A stretch of DNA of 14,992 nucleotides from an uncultured Ellagibacter sp. (GCF_934617235.1 NZ_CAKTTZ010000054.1:1-14992), one strand, 5' to 3'; counted from the stretch's first letter, positions 1-7,800 are shown. The notes: generated by a model from the sequence alone, not told the origin. Program-made: numbers and translations.

Positions 1-82
1 GTCCTGGGGTTGCCAGGGTTAAGTCACAACTTCATCCAGACTTCACAAAATACTGACTTTGCTTTGTCAATCAACCCAGGAC
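1..82. repeat. Long-range imperfect inverted repeat at the window edge
   Basis: GTCCTGGGGTT at 1-11 can pair with AACCCAGGAC at 73-82, leaving one unpaired base. The same left segment can instead form a small local hairpin, CCTGG (3-7) with CCAGG (13-17). The two pairings exclude each other. No coding region is visible here. The element may continue to the left of the window, so its true extent is unknown, and a chance occurrence is possible. Confidence 0.3.
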
Positions 83-110
83 TCTCCCCTTCTGCATTTC
101 TCAATTCGTG

Positions 111-146
111 ATAATCGGGATTATGTAAACTTTTATACACCGTATA
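111..146. promoter_or_regulatory. Two adjacent small dyads in AT-rich intergenic DNA
   Basis: ATAATC (111-116) and GATTAT (119-124) form a 6-2-6 dyad. TATAC (134-138) and GTATA (142-146) form a 5-3-5 dyad. They lie in an AT-rich patch beyond the 3' end of the minus-strand lipoprotein genes. They could be operators for a gene outside the window on the left. I see no convincing -35/-10 pair, so this stays a candidate only. Confidence 0.25.
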
Positions 147-170
147 TTAACGCGCCTATCAGGTAAAGCT

Positions 171-208
171 GCGCCAGTATAAATGCGGAGGCACCTCCAT
201 ACTGGCGC
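171..208 (-). terminator. Hairpin downstream of the lipoprotein operon, candidate terminator
   Basis: A perfect 10-bp stem, GCGCCAGTAT (171-180) with ATACTGGCGC (199-208), encloses a second small stem, GGAGG with CCTCC (187-198). It sits 24 nt beyond the stop codon of the 268-aa lipoprotein gene, where a terminator would be expected. There is no clear run of U after it on the minus strand (the sequence continues AGCTTTACC). It may therefore be a weak or Rho-assisted terminator, or only a 3'-end stabilising hairpin. Confidence 0.5.
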
Positions 209-232
209 TCCAGTCATCATCAGATGGAATGT

Positions 233-1039
233 CTATGCGTCGGCAATCTTATAGTTGCTGGGGATGATCTTGACCGTTGCGGGCGGCTCCTTTATCGACG
301 TATAGCAATCGAGCGCGATCGTCTCGCCATCGAGCCAGTGGTTTGCGTACAAGCTTGCCGTCTCCACCTTGACGCCACTCGAGTCGAACAATTCCACATT
401 AAAATTGATATAGTCGAAGTCGTAACCAGTATTGTTCGTAGCTGTCGTCTTGCCGATGAAGGTCGAGTACTGCTCGGTGAACTCGAGATTTATCGAACTT
501 GCCAAGGACTCGACTGCTTCCTTCTGGTCGTTGTCCCGCTCCACCTTCTTCCCGTGGCTTACAAGCTTATCGAGACTGTCCTGGTGATCGGCAGACACCG
601 TAAGGCCATAGTCGTCCACAAATGTCTTGAGCAACGAAGTGCGCTTGTCGTAGGCCTTCTGCCAATCCTGCTTGTACTTGCTGTTGTCGCTTGCGTACAA
701 TTCGGCGGCCGCACGCTGATCCTTGAGCGCGTTGATGTAGGCGATGGCATTCTCCTGCAGCTTGCTATCGGAGAATTGCGCACTCTGGTATTGCTCAACC
801 TGCTCAAGCTCGGCATCAACGAGCTTTTCGTAATATTCGGCGGATTTATCGGCCTTGGAGGACTGCTCAACTAACGTATCGCGCGCCTCGTAGCCTTTCG
901 CGAGCGATTGGATAAACGCCTCGTCAGCATATTCGGATTGCTTTTGATCGCTCTTTTCTGCACATCCCGCAAGCAACACCATGCCGGCAGCAATAACGCA
1001 GGCTAGAATAATCGCCGACCACTTCCTGAGCATGTTCAT
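233..1039 (-). CDS. FxLYD-domain lipoprotein, 268 aa
   Basis: Probable membrane-anchored extracytoplasmic lipoprotein of unknown role. I place the start at 1039 rather than at the longer open frame reaching 1144, because an AGGTGG ribosome binding site lies 8 nt upstream and the resulting N-terminus is a textbook lipoprotein signal. That signal has positive residues R5-K6, a hydrophobic stretch at about 8-22, and the lipobox LAGC ending at C26. Residues about 35-180 are helical and rich in K, E, D and Q, with a YYEKLVDAEL-type segment. The last ~75 residues (about 192-265) resemble the FxLYD beta-sandwich domain, with an NVELFDSSG stretch near 214-222. Many Gram-positive bacteria carry lipoproteins with this helical-plus-FxLYD plan, and no enzymatic function is established for them. 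The gene follows the other lipoprotein gene after 19 nt, so the two are probably co-transcribed. Confidence 0.85.
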   Translation of the reverse strand: MNMLRKWSAIILACVIAAGMVLLAGCAEKSDQKQSEYADEAFIQSLAKGYEARDTLVEQSSKADKSAEYYEKLVDAELEQVEQYQSAQFSDSKLQENAIAYINALKDQRAAAELYASDNSKYKQDWQKAYDKRTSLLKTFVDDYGLTVSADHQDSLDKLVSHGKKVERDNDQKEAVESLASSINLEFTEQYSTFIGKTTATNNTGYDFDYINFNVELFDSSGVKVETASLYANHWLDGETIALDCYTSIKEPPATVKIIPSNYKIADA

Positions 1040-1058
1040 CGCAGACACCACCTTTGGG

Positions 1059-1691
1059 TTAATTGACCGAGACAGCATCGCTCTGATTTTCATCAAGCGC
1101 ATCCGGGTAAGTGGCACTCCCCAGCTCCGCGCCGCTTTGATCAACGATGCTCACAACGCAGCTGACCGGCTGACCCGCGAATTGCTGATACATGCAGGCA
1201 ATAACGCCAACCTGAAGCGGCGCAAACGCCTCGTTGAGACCGATTTCACTGCTACTGATGGTCAGCGTGACGTTGGAAAACTGGTCATCGTAGTCGATCG
1301 CTGTGATTGTCGGCCAATCTTCGCTGTTTGGCATTCCATCAAAAGCGTCCATCACATTCTGGTGCCACGAATCGACGAAGCTGTTGTACGCATCAATGGG
1401 CATAGTCGCGGTATAGGAACCATCGTCGTTGGCAATGATGTCAGTGCAGCCTTTTTCTTGCAGACTAGATTGCACATCTTCGGACGATTCGTCTTTAAAG
1501 AGAGCGGCGGGGAATGTCACAGTGCGCGTGGTGATTGTCGCCTTCTCAACTGCGCTGTATTCGTCCTGATCACTGGTTACATTCCCTGAGTTTTCCGTGG
1601 CGCATCCCGCCAGCATGACGCACAGCGCGCACGATATGGCGACGGTGGCGGCAATTGCGCCCACGCGGTTTTTCAAGTTCATTGCTATCAT
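1059..1691 (-). CDS. Putative lipoprotein, 210 aa, function unknown
   Basis: First gene of the two-gene minus-strand transcript. The N-terminus has a short basic segment, a hydrophobic run from about residue 10 to 27, and a lipobox LAGC ending at C30, so the mature protein should be lipid-anchored outside the membrane. An AAAGGG ribosome binding site sits 6 nt before the ATG at 1691. A second in-frame ATG at 1682 is possible but has a poorer spacing. The mature part is acidic, with no repeats or membrane segments that I can see, and I do not recognise the family. Its stop codon lies immediately before the ribosome binding site of the downstream FxLYD lipoprotein gene, suggesting coupled expression. 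It may act together with that neighbour at the cell surface, but this is inference from position only. Confidence 0.8.
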   Translation of the reverse strand: MIAMNLKNRVGAIAATVAISCALCVMLAGCATENSGNVTSDQDEYSAVEKATITTRTVTFPAALFKDESSEDVQSSLQEKGCTDIIANDDGSYTATMPIDAYNSFVDSWHQNVMDAFDGMPNSEDWPTITAIDYDDQFSNVTLTISSSEIGLNEAFAPLQVGVIACMYQQFAGQPVSCVVSIVDQSGAELGSATYPDALDENQSDAVSVN

Positions 1692-1873
1692 GGCTTTCCC
1701 TTTCTAATGTACGAATATCGATGGCATACGTTGGAGACGAGTTGAAATCTACTGTATCGAGAGCGTTTGCGCAAATGAATAATAGGTTCCAACCTATATG
1801 CGCCCACTGTCGAAGCGGACTTGCACGTTCTCTCAAGGCGGGTTCCCGCGCCCTCTAAAACACTGCGCCCCTC
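1692..1873. promoter_or_regulatory. Upstream region of the lipoprotein operon with two dyads
   Basis: This 182-bp stretch separates the minus-strand lipoprotein genes from the decayed plus-strand gene. It holds a perfect 10-bp palindrome, TTTGCGCAAA (1766-1775), and a 7-2-7 inverted repeat, ATAGGTT-CC-AACCTAT (1782-1797). Both lie about 75-105 bp upstream of the lipoprotein start. They are good candidates for repressor or activator sites. I could not find a confident -35/-10 pair on either strand, so the promoter itself is not placed. Confidence 0.4.
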
Positions 1874-2452
1874 ATGGCAACCCTCCCCTTTTCTCAGTAT
1901 CAAATAGATAGATTGCAATCTTTATTGGATGATTATAGGTCAGGTGAGGCATTATGGATGTCCTATGCGAGGGACACTGAGGCACAATCAATGGACAGCC
2001 ATTGGGCTTCTTACATCGAACGAGGCGCGCTTGAAGGCGCCAGTCCCCGATATGCCAGAACCTAAAGAGGAGGAGACAATTCGCTGACGAGTGCACGTCT
2101 TGGGATGCGCTCATTAAGACTGCGGCTTCGAAAAAGTTCGCGCCGGAGAGCCGACTCGGGCACAAAAGCCGAGGTGTCCCACGGGGAACGACTCGGGCGG
2201 AGTTCAGCCTCAAGCTGCGCGACTTCACAACCTGGGGTTTCTCGTCGAGAGGCCGTCGACCTGCAGCGAGCTCCCAAGCCGAGGCTCTCTCCGTGGGATA
2301 CCTCGGTTTTCGTGCCAGAATCTCGTGTTCGCGGTGTACTTTTTGCGGGAATAAACAAGGTTCCTATCGAATATCAGACGGATACCGAAGAATCCTTGCC
2401 TACCGATCTGCTGTCGCAAGTGCTTTGGCGCAATGCCTTTCGTTTCGGTTAG
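1874..2452 (+). pseudogene. Decayed gene, frameshifted and interrupted by an inverted-repeat element
   Basis: Three neighbouring reading frames each give natural-looking protein, and they join up if small indels are assumed. Frame 1 runs from an ATG at 1874 to the CCCC run at 2045-2048, coding about 58 residues with segments such as YQIDRLQSLLDDYRSG and SHWASYIERGALEGAS. Dropping one C leads into DMPEPKEEETIR (2049-2084). Restoring two bases near 2084 leads into ADECTSWDALIKTAASKKF (2083-2139). At 2131 the left arm of the inverted-repeat element begins. After its right arm ends at 2344, an open frame continues with INKVPIEYQTDTEES and FRFG to a TAG at 2450-2452. No ribosome binding site precedes 1874, and the family is not recognised. 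The base composition is more AT-rich than the neighbours. Alternatives are a small intact 63-aa gene (1874-2065), or no gene at all. Confidence 0.4.
2131..2344. repeat. Inverted-repeat element, about 66-bp arms
   Basis: The left arm (about 2131-2196) and right arm (about 2279-2344) are imperfect reverse complements with no length difference: every position i on the left pairs with 4475-i on the right. The core, 2153-2196 with 2279-2322, matches at roughly 34 of 44 positions, including a CCGAGGT block and a TCCCACGG block. The outermost AAAAAGT/ACTTTTT is exact. About 82 bp lie between the arms and contain a smaller GTCGA...TCGAC dyad. Because of the symmetry, both strands show open frames with similar peptides, which should not be read as genes. 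It could be a MITE-like or REP-type mobile repeat, or two head-to-head copies of an intergenic repeat. No clear target-site duplication is visible. Confidence 0.75.
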
Positions 2453-2501
2453 CTCGCGTTAGCTTTTTCAGCTTGCGTTAGCAGAGTTAGCGATTGTTAG
2501 C
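2448..2501 (+). repeat. Five phased GTTAGC hexamers
   Basis: GTTAGC occurs exactly at 2448, 2458, 2477, 2486 and 2496, so the steps are 10, 19, 9 and 10 bp, close to one or two turns of the DNA helix. Two copies belong to a longer near-repeat (AGCTCGCGTTAGC at 2451 and AGCTTGCGTTAGC at 2470, 12 of 13 identical, 19 bp apart). The array lies between the tail of the decayed gene and the 3' end of the DUF3006 gene. It could be a cluster of protein-binding sites or a degenerate tandem repeat. The rest of 2453-2566 shows nothing else that I can support. Confidence 0.65.
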
Positions 2502-2566
2502 TTGTTGGGCAGGGAAAGCGGAGGATGAGGAAAATTGACGCGCCGCTCCCAAGGAACCGCAAGCCC

Positions 2567-2791
2567 CTAGTCCACGAAGAGCGCGTTCAACTTCCGTTCG
2601 ATTCGGCGCTTGCGCGCGGCTTCTTCCTCCTCATCAAGGGCGAACCCGCGCTCGCAGGAGCGCAGGCACGAACCCTCGTGCGCACCTGAAGGCAGGCACG
2701 AAAGAGGGACTTCCATCTTCTCGCCCGAATCGCTTACAAGGACGGCGATACCTTCCTCTATGCGGTCGATGACGTAAATCGCGTCGTCCAT
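2567..2791 (-). CDS. DUF3006-family small protein, 74 aa
   Basis: Small cytoplasmic-looking protein. The first ~45 residues (AIYVIDRIEEGIAVLVSDSG onward) fit the DUF3006 pattern: a short beta-rich domain that starts with a [FVI]-I-D-R-x-E-x-x-x-A-V motif. The rest is charged and helical (EEEEAARKRRIERKL). In many Gram-positive bacteria such genes sit beside a ComEC-like metallo-beta-lactamase-fold gene, and that is the arrangement here. It follows the SLH/MBL gene after only 12 nt, so the two are almost certainly co-transcribed. A purine-rich ribosome binding site (GGGAAGGGG) precedes the ATG. The protein lacks a signal peptide while its partner is exported, so a direct interaction outside the cell is not obvious. 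The biochemical role of the family is not known to me. Confidence 0.75.
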   Translation of the reverse strand: MDDAIYVIDRIEEGIAVLVSDSGEKMEVPLSCLPSGAHEGSCLRSCERGFALDEEEEAARKRRIERKLNALFVD

Positions 2792-2803
2792 GCTTCCCCT
2801 TCC

Positions 2804-4579
2804 CTACGCCGCGCGGCGTATCGTCTCGCCATCGCAGCTGAGCGTCACCGTGCCGTCGAGGTCCGTGCGCAGCAGGTGGGCGACCCCCGAGAGCGCGGCG
2901 AGAACCTCTTCGGACGGATGACCGTACGAATTGCCCGCGCCTACCGAGATCACCGCCCAGTCGGGCGAAAGCACCTCTACGAGCTGCGGCGTCGTCGACG
3001 TCCTCGACCCGTGGTGGCCGACCTTCAGCACATCGACACGGTGGCTGCACGCCTTCCCGATAACGCCAGACGAGGCGTCGCCCGTGAAGAGGAAGGACCT
3101 CGCTCCCACGTCGAGCTCGAGGATGACCGACCAGTCGTTGAGGTCGGAATACGACGTCTCGAAAGGCGAGAGAATCGTCGCCGAAAAGCCCTCGTCGGAG
3201 CAGACGATCTTCCCCTCCTCCGCAGCGTGGACGGGAATGCCCTTTTCGGCGATCACGTCGAGCAGCCCTTCGAAGGTGGCGGTGTTCGACGTCGCGCGCG
3301 GCATCCAAATCTCGCCAATGTCGAAGCTTCTCAGCACGCGCGCCATCCCGCCGATGTGATCCTCGTGGGGGTGCGTGGCGACGATGTAGTCGATGCGCGA
3401 GTAACCGAGCCCGGCGATGTAGCTTGCGACCTTCTCACCGCTCTCGGTCGTGCCCGCGTCTATGAGCATCGTCTTGCCGTTCGGTAGCTCGATGAACTCG
3501 CTGTCGCCCTGCCCGACGTCGATGAAGTGAACGCTGGCTTCCCCATGGCTCGCGTCTTGGTTGCCGATAATCTTGTGCGCGATGGAGAGCATCTTGCACC
3601 CTTGGCAGCGAGTGGCGGTCCCCTGGGGGTCGATGATTGAGGCCCCGCCGAGGATACCCTGGTCAACCGACCAGGCGACTGCGTCGCGCGCCCAATCGCT
3701 TACGGAGGCCGCATCCGGCTTCGCTGCGAGCGCCGCGCCCGTGCTCGAGGTGTCGATATGAGAAATGGTGCTCGCGAACCTCGCGACCATCACGGCAAGC
3801 TGTTCGCGCGTGACGGGATCGTTCGGGCCGAAGAAGTTCGTCCCCTCGTAACCTTTGACAACCTCGCTCGCACGCGCCCAGCGGACGGCGTCCTTGTACC
3901 ACGAGCCCTCTGAGTAGTCGGCGTCGTCAAAATCAGCGGCCTCGCATGCGGGCTCGCCGGCCATCCGCCAGAGAACGGTCACGGCCATCGCGCGGGTGAT
4001 CGAATCGTTGGGGCCGAACCTGTTCGAGCCGTCGCTGTACCCCTTCATAAGACCGTGGTCGAGCGCGTAGTCGAACACGCCGCTTTCGACATACCAAGAA
4101 TCGGCGGGGACGTCGACGAACCCGCGGTACTGGGGCTGCGGGTCGGGCGTCGGCGTAGGCGTGGGGTCGGGGCTGGGATTAGGGGCAGGGTCGGGCGTGG
4201 GCGACTCATGAACGCACTTGGAACAGGGCTGCTTGCCCGAGTCGACCGCCTGCTGGAGGGTCATCGCGATGGGATTCTTCATCCCCGAACAGTTCGAACT
4301 GTAATGGTACTTGCTGCCAGATCGAGAGCACCAGACGGTCCTGCTCATGTCGGCCCGAAGCTCGATGCCGCCCTGCTGGAGGGTTTCTATGGAAGCGCCT
4401 TCGGCCGCGAAGGCGGTCTGCGTGTTGGGCGCTGCTTGCGAAGCCGGCGTCGCGAAGGCAGGCTGCGCGCCTGGCACCGCCTGCGCGGAGAGGCCGAACG
4501 CCATTCCGAGGAGGGCAGCAATTATCGCGACTACGAGACGCGGGCAACGCCTCTTTCCGACAGTTTCCCCAGAGCTCAT
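2804..4579 (-). CDS. Secreted protein: Cys-rich domain, three SLH domains, ComEC-like MBL fold
   Basis: Probable cell-surface metallohydrolase of 591 aa. Residues 1 to about 34 form a signal peptide (basic RR at 10-11, hydrophobic 16-30, likely cleavage after AQA). Residues 83-122 form a small domain with C84, C97, C119 and C122 (WCSxxGxxYH ... PCSKC), of a type often found beside secreted nucleases and MBL proteins. A Pro/Asp linker spans 126-149. Three SLH domains follow (about 151-207, 216-269, 293-338), which should bind secondary cell-wall polymer. The MBL domain is at about 347-591: DVGQGDS 354-360, metal-binding HPHEDH 403-408, FTGD 498-501, GHHGSRTST 521-529 and GHPSEE 553-558. This matches the C-terminal MBL domain of ComEC, but there are no competence-type membrane segments. 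The likely substrate is a phosphodiester or nucleic acid, not proven. The third SLH repeat has an odd CQGC (325-328). An AAAGGG ribosome binding site precedes the ATG. Confidence 0.9.
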   Translation of the reverse strand: MSSGETVGKRRCPRLVVAIIAALLGMAFGLSAQAVPGAQPAFATPASQAAPNTQTAFAAEGASIETLQQGGIELRADMSRTVWCSRSGSKYHYSSNCSGMKNPIAMTLQQAVDSGKQPCSKCVHESPTPDPAPNPSPDPTPTPTPDPQPQYRGFVDVPADSWYVESGVFDYALDHGLMKGYSDGSNRFGPNDSITRAMAVTVLWRMAGEPACEAADFDDADYSEGSWYKDAVRWARASEVVKGYEGTNFFGPNDPVTREQLAVMVARFASTISHIDTSSTGAALAAKPDAASVSDWARDAVAWSVDQGILGGASIIDPQGTATRCQGCKMLSIAHKIIGNQDASHGEASVHFIDVGQGDSEFIELPNGKTMLIDAGTTESGEKVASYIAGLGYSRIDYIVATHPHEDHIGGMARVLRSFDIGEIWMPRATSNTATFEGLLDVIAEKGIPVHAAEEGKIVCSDEGFSATILSPFETSYSDLNDWSVILELDVGARSFLFTGDASSGVIGKACSHRVDVLKVGHHGSRTSTTPQLVEVLSPDWAVISVGAGNSYGHPSEEVLAALSGVAHLLRTDLDGTVTLSCDGETIRRAA

Positions 4580-4811
4580 GTCATCCCTTTCCCACTGGTG
4601 GTATTGGCGCTATTGTACCGCTTACCAATCAAGTGAAATCACCCGCGAGAACAAGAAGGGCCCTTTCCCTCACGCATTACGCGAGAAGAAAAGAGCCCTC
4701 CACTCCCAACCCCGTTCCCCAAAAGTGAGAAATAATCGTTTTTGAGGAACGGAAGGCACCCCGACAAATTGAAACCCATGGCAGCGGAAGGACATGCCAA
4801 CCTGCAGGCAA
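4580..4811. promoter_or_regulatory. Divergent control region, minus-strand side
   Basis: Lies between the SLH/MBL gene (leftward) and hsdR (rightward). A TACAAT hexamer reading on the minus strand (4612-4617) could be the -10 box of the SLH/MBL gene, but its -35 is poor. A perfect palindrome AAGGGCCCTT (4656-4665) is the left foot of a long imperfect hairpin reaching GCCCT at 4695-4699. Neither side has a clear U-run, so I do not call it a terminator. Confidence 0.35.
4712..4752. repeat. 13-bp inverted repeat upstream of the hsdR promoter
   Basis: CCGTTCCCCAAAA (4712-4724) pairs with TTTTGAGGAACGG (4740-4752) with one mismatch, leaving a 15-nt AT-rich loop. It lies about 90 bp upstream of the TATAAT box of the defence operon. 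It could be an operator for a regulator of the operon, a cruciform, or a REP-like repeat. Confidence 0.6.
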
Positions 4812-4848
4812 TGTTACGTAACAAACCGTGGCGCCTTACCACTATAAT
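4812..4848 (+). promoter_or_regulatory. Promoter of the hsdR operon with palindromic operator candidate
   Basis: A consensus -10 box TATAAT lies at 4843-4848. The expected -35 position (about 4819-4825) has only a weak match, AACAAA or TAACAA, and overlaps a perfect 12-bp palindrome TGTTACGTAACA (4812-4823). A weak -35 covered by a palindrome suggests that a bound protein represses or activates the operon. The start of transcription would be near 4855, and the leader then contains a small GCGAAA/TTTCGC hairpin (4852-4869) just before the AAGGTAGG ribosome binding site of hsdR. Confidence 0.6.
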
Positions 4849-4887
4849 GATGCGAAAGTACCTTTTCGCTGATGAAGGTAGGTTGCT

Positions 4888-7800
4888 ATGAACTTCGATT
4901 TCGTTAGGGGCGTGCCCGGCTTTTCGCAGCTGTTCGAAGCCTGCGATGCAGCCGAACAGCTCGCGCTGCCTTTTCCTGCGCAAAGCTGCGCATCTTCGCG
5001 ATCCGCGCTGGAGTACATCGTCACGCTCATTTATCGTTCCGTTGCCGACTACGACGATGCGGGCAAAACCCTTTTCGAAAAAATGGACGACCACCGCTTC
5101 ATCGACTACATCAACGACGAAACCATCGTCAGCGCCATGCATACCGTACGAAAGAACGGCAATCTGGGCGCACACGGCGAACGCCTCAGCCCCCAAATAG
5201 CTTGCGACACGCTCGAGCAGTTGCACTATATCGTTGGTGAAGTCCTCATCAACCTCAACCTCATCGACGACTACCCCACCTTCGAATCGCCCTTGGAAAA
5301 AGCGCGCGCGAGACGGCAAGCGCCAGGCAAGCCTGCAGCCACGCCCCAAACACAGACACCCACTGCCGTTCGGACAGCATCGTCCGCGATGCCCGAGCCG
5401 GCCCCTTGCGCTCCCAAGCAGTCCCAGCAGCCTTGCGAGCCCTCCGATGATGTGGTTGCGCAATACGCCGAAACGCTGCGCCAGGCGCACTTCTCCACCA
5501 GAAAGCACGGAGACGAGCAAAAGAACGCAAAGCTCTACGTTCAAGCATCGCTTTGCGAAGCGGGTTGGGCCATTGCTTCGTGCGACAACCAAGCATACCC
5601 CGAAACCGCCGCCATCAACATGACGCTGGAAGACGGCTCAACCATCGACTACGTCTTGTACGGCAGAGACAATCGCCCACTTGCCGTCATCGATTACACA
5701 CACGCCCTCGTTAATCCCATCGTTGGCAGAAAGCATGCGCTCAACGCAGCGACCCTCATGCAAAAGAAATACGGGTTCCGCCCCGTGGCCTACTACGCCA
5801 GCGGCTACCACATCTTCTGCACGGATGCGCTCGGCTTCCCAACGCGTCGCGTATTCGGATTCCATTCCATCGATGAACTCGAGCTGCTAAAGCAGCGCGT
5901 AAGCGCACGCAAGGACATCTCGAACCCCTCAATCGAAGACAGCATCACGAACCGCGACTACCAAAAAGACGCCATCCGCAGCATCTGCGACGTCTTCCAA
6001 AACCAAGGCCGCCGACGGGGAGTCGTCGTCATGGCGACGGGCACGGGCAAAACCCGCGTATCGATTTCGCTGGTCAAAGTGCTCATGGAAGCAAACTGGG
6101 TCAAAAATGTGCTGTTCCTCGCCGATCGCACTAGCCTCGTGCGCCAAGCGCACAAGAACTTTAACAAGCTGCTGCCGAACGTGACCACGTCGATGTTCAC
6201 CGGCACCAGCATCAACCGCGACAAAGATGCGCGCATCATCTTCGCCACATACCAAACCATGATCGGGCTCATCGATGGCGATACGCGCGAATTTGGCATC
6301 GGGCGTTTTGACCTCATCATTGTGGACGAGGCGCACCGTTCGATTTTCGGCAAATACCCGCTGCTGTTCAGCTACTTCGACTCGCTCATGGTCGGACTGA
6401 CCGCCACGCCGCGCTGCGATGACTCGAAAAGCACTTACCAGGTATTTCAAGCCGTCAACGGCGAACCTGATTACGCCTACGAACTCGAACAGGCCATCAA
6501 CGACGGCTATCTCGTGGGCTTCCATGTGCTCGATAAGACAACCGAGGGCCTTCGCAGGGGCATCTCCTACGACAGTCTTACCGACGAGCAGAAGGAAGAA
6601 GTCGAGAAGGCTTACGCAAGCGCCGACGCACCAAACAATGCATTCGACAATGCGGAATCATTGGCTCATGCGGTAATCACGCCGGGCACAAGCAACATCA
6701 ACCGTGGAACAATCCGCGCCATGCTCGACGACCTCATGCAGAACAGCTTGAAGATCGATGCAGGCGACAAAGTCGGCAAGACCATCATCTTCGCGAAGAA
6801 TCACGTCGAAGCGGAAGTCATCGTCGAAGAATTCCATAAGCAATACGATTACTTGGGTAACGAATTCTGCAAACTCATCGACAGCCAGGTTGAAGACGCG
6901 CTGAACACCATCGACAACTTCGGAGAACGAGACAAGCTCCCCCAGATTGCCGTAAGCGTCGACATGCTGGACACCGGCGTGGATATCCCCGACGCGGTGA
7001 ACCTGGTGTTCTTCAAGAAGGTGAACTCTAAAATCAAGTTCTTGCAGATGGTGGGCCGCGGCACACGCCTGTCGCCCGATCTGTTCGGGCCCGGCAAAGA
7101 TAAAGTGGGCTTCCTTGCGTTCGACTGGTATGACAACTTCAGGTATTTCAACGCAACAAACACTTGGTCGACGGTGCAAGGCAGCGGAAAGGGCGGGGCG
7201 CCAACGCTCGGCCTAGGCGTCCATATCAACCAGAAGAAGCTGCAAATCCTTTTGCAGCTGCAAAACAAAACGGACAAGACCGATTTCGAGAAGCGGTACG
7301 AGAAAGAGCTACACAACTTTTTCACCAGCGCCATTGCCAATTTGAACAACGACGCAATGGCGGTGAACCGCAACATCGCGTTCGTCAACAAGTATCGTCA
7401 AGAAGGCAGGCTGGACAATCTGACGAAAACAGAAGTCGAGGAGCTAAACGACATAGTTGTCCCCCTCCTTCCCACTGAGCCAGGCAAGCCGAAAGTCAAA
7501 AGCTTCGACTCTCTCGTCCTTACCGTTGAGTCGGAATACCTGACGCGCATAGAGGAAGGTAAGGATCCTGCCACCATCAGAAACGGCTTTGCGTCCGTAA
7601 AAACCCTGTTCACGAAGCGCATGGAACAGCTGCAAAAACTCAAAACCATTCCCGAGGTGCTCAAACGGGAAAAACTCATCGCCGCCATGATGGATGGCGC
7701 CTACCTCCTCGACGATTTCTCGTTCGAGCGTGCCGAATATGTGCGAAAAGAGCTGCGCGACCTCATGAAGTACATCCCGGACGAGCGGAACTACTACATC

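Noticed and set aside
224..1589. Two plus-strand frames (224-874 and 981-1589)
   Set aside because: They mirror the two lipoprotein genes, which have lipoboxes, ribosome binding sites and sensible spacing on the minus strand.
2062..2452. Opposed frames of 98 and 115 aa sharing an SGTK-x-EVSHGE peptide
   Set aside because: The likeness of the two products comes from the inverted repeat being read from both ends, not from a gene pair. Only the tail after 2345 on the plus strand looks coding.
2634..3308. 224-aa minus-strand frame within the SLH/MBL gene
   Set aside because: Same strand but a different frame from the MBL domain. The product is Arg/Gly-rich with no domain, typical of an out-of-frame reading of GC-rich DNA.
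2804..4579. Full competence channel protein ComEC
   Set aside because: Only the MBL domain matches. There are no multiple membrane segments and no competence domain; SLH domains and a signal peptide are present instead.
4639..5592. 317-aa open frame on the minus strand over the start of hsdR
   Set aside because: It is antisense to a clearly coding hsdR N-terminus and crosses the promoter region. No recognisable domain was seen; it exists because GC-rich coding DNA leaves few stops on the other strand.
5641..5766. Frameshift or sequencing error as the cause of the altered HsdR nuclease site
   Set aside because: Residues on both sides align with the family in the same frame, so substitutions are the simpler explanation.
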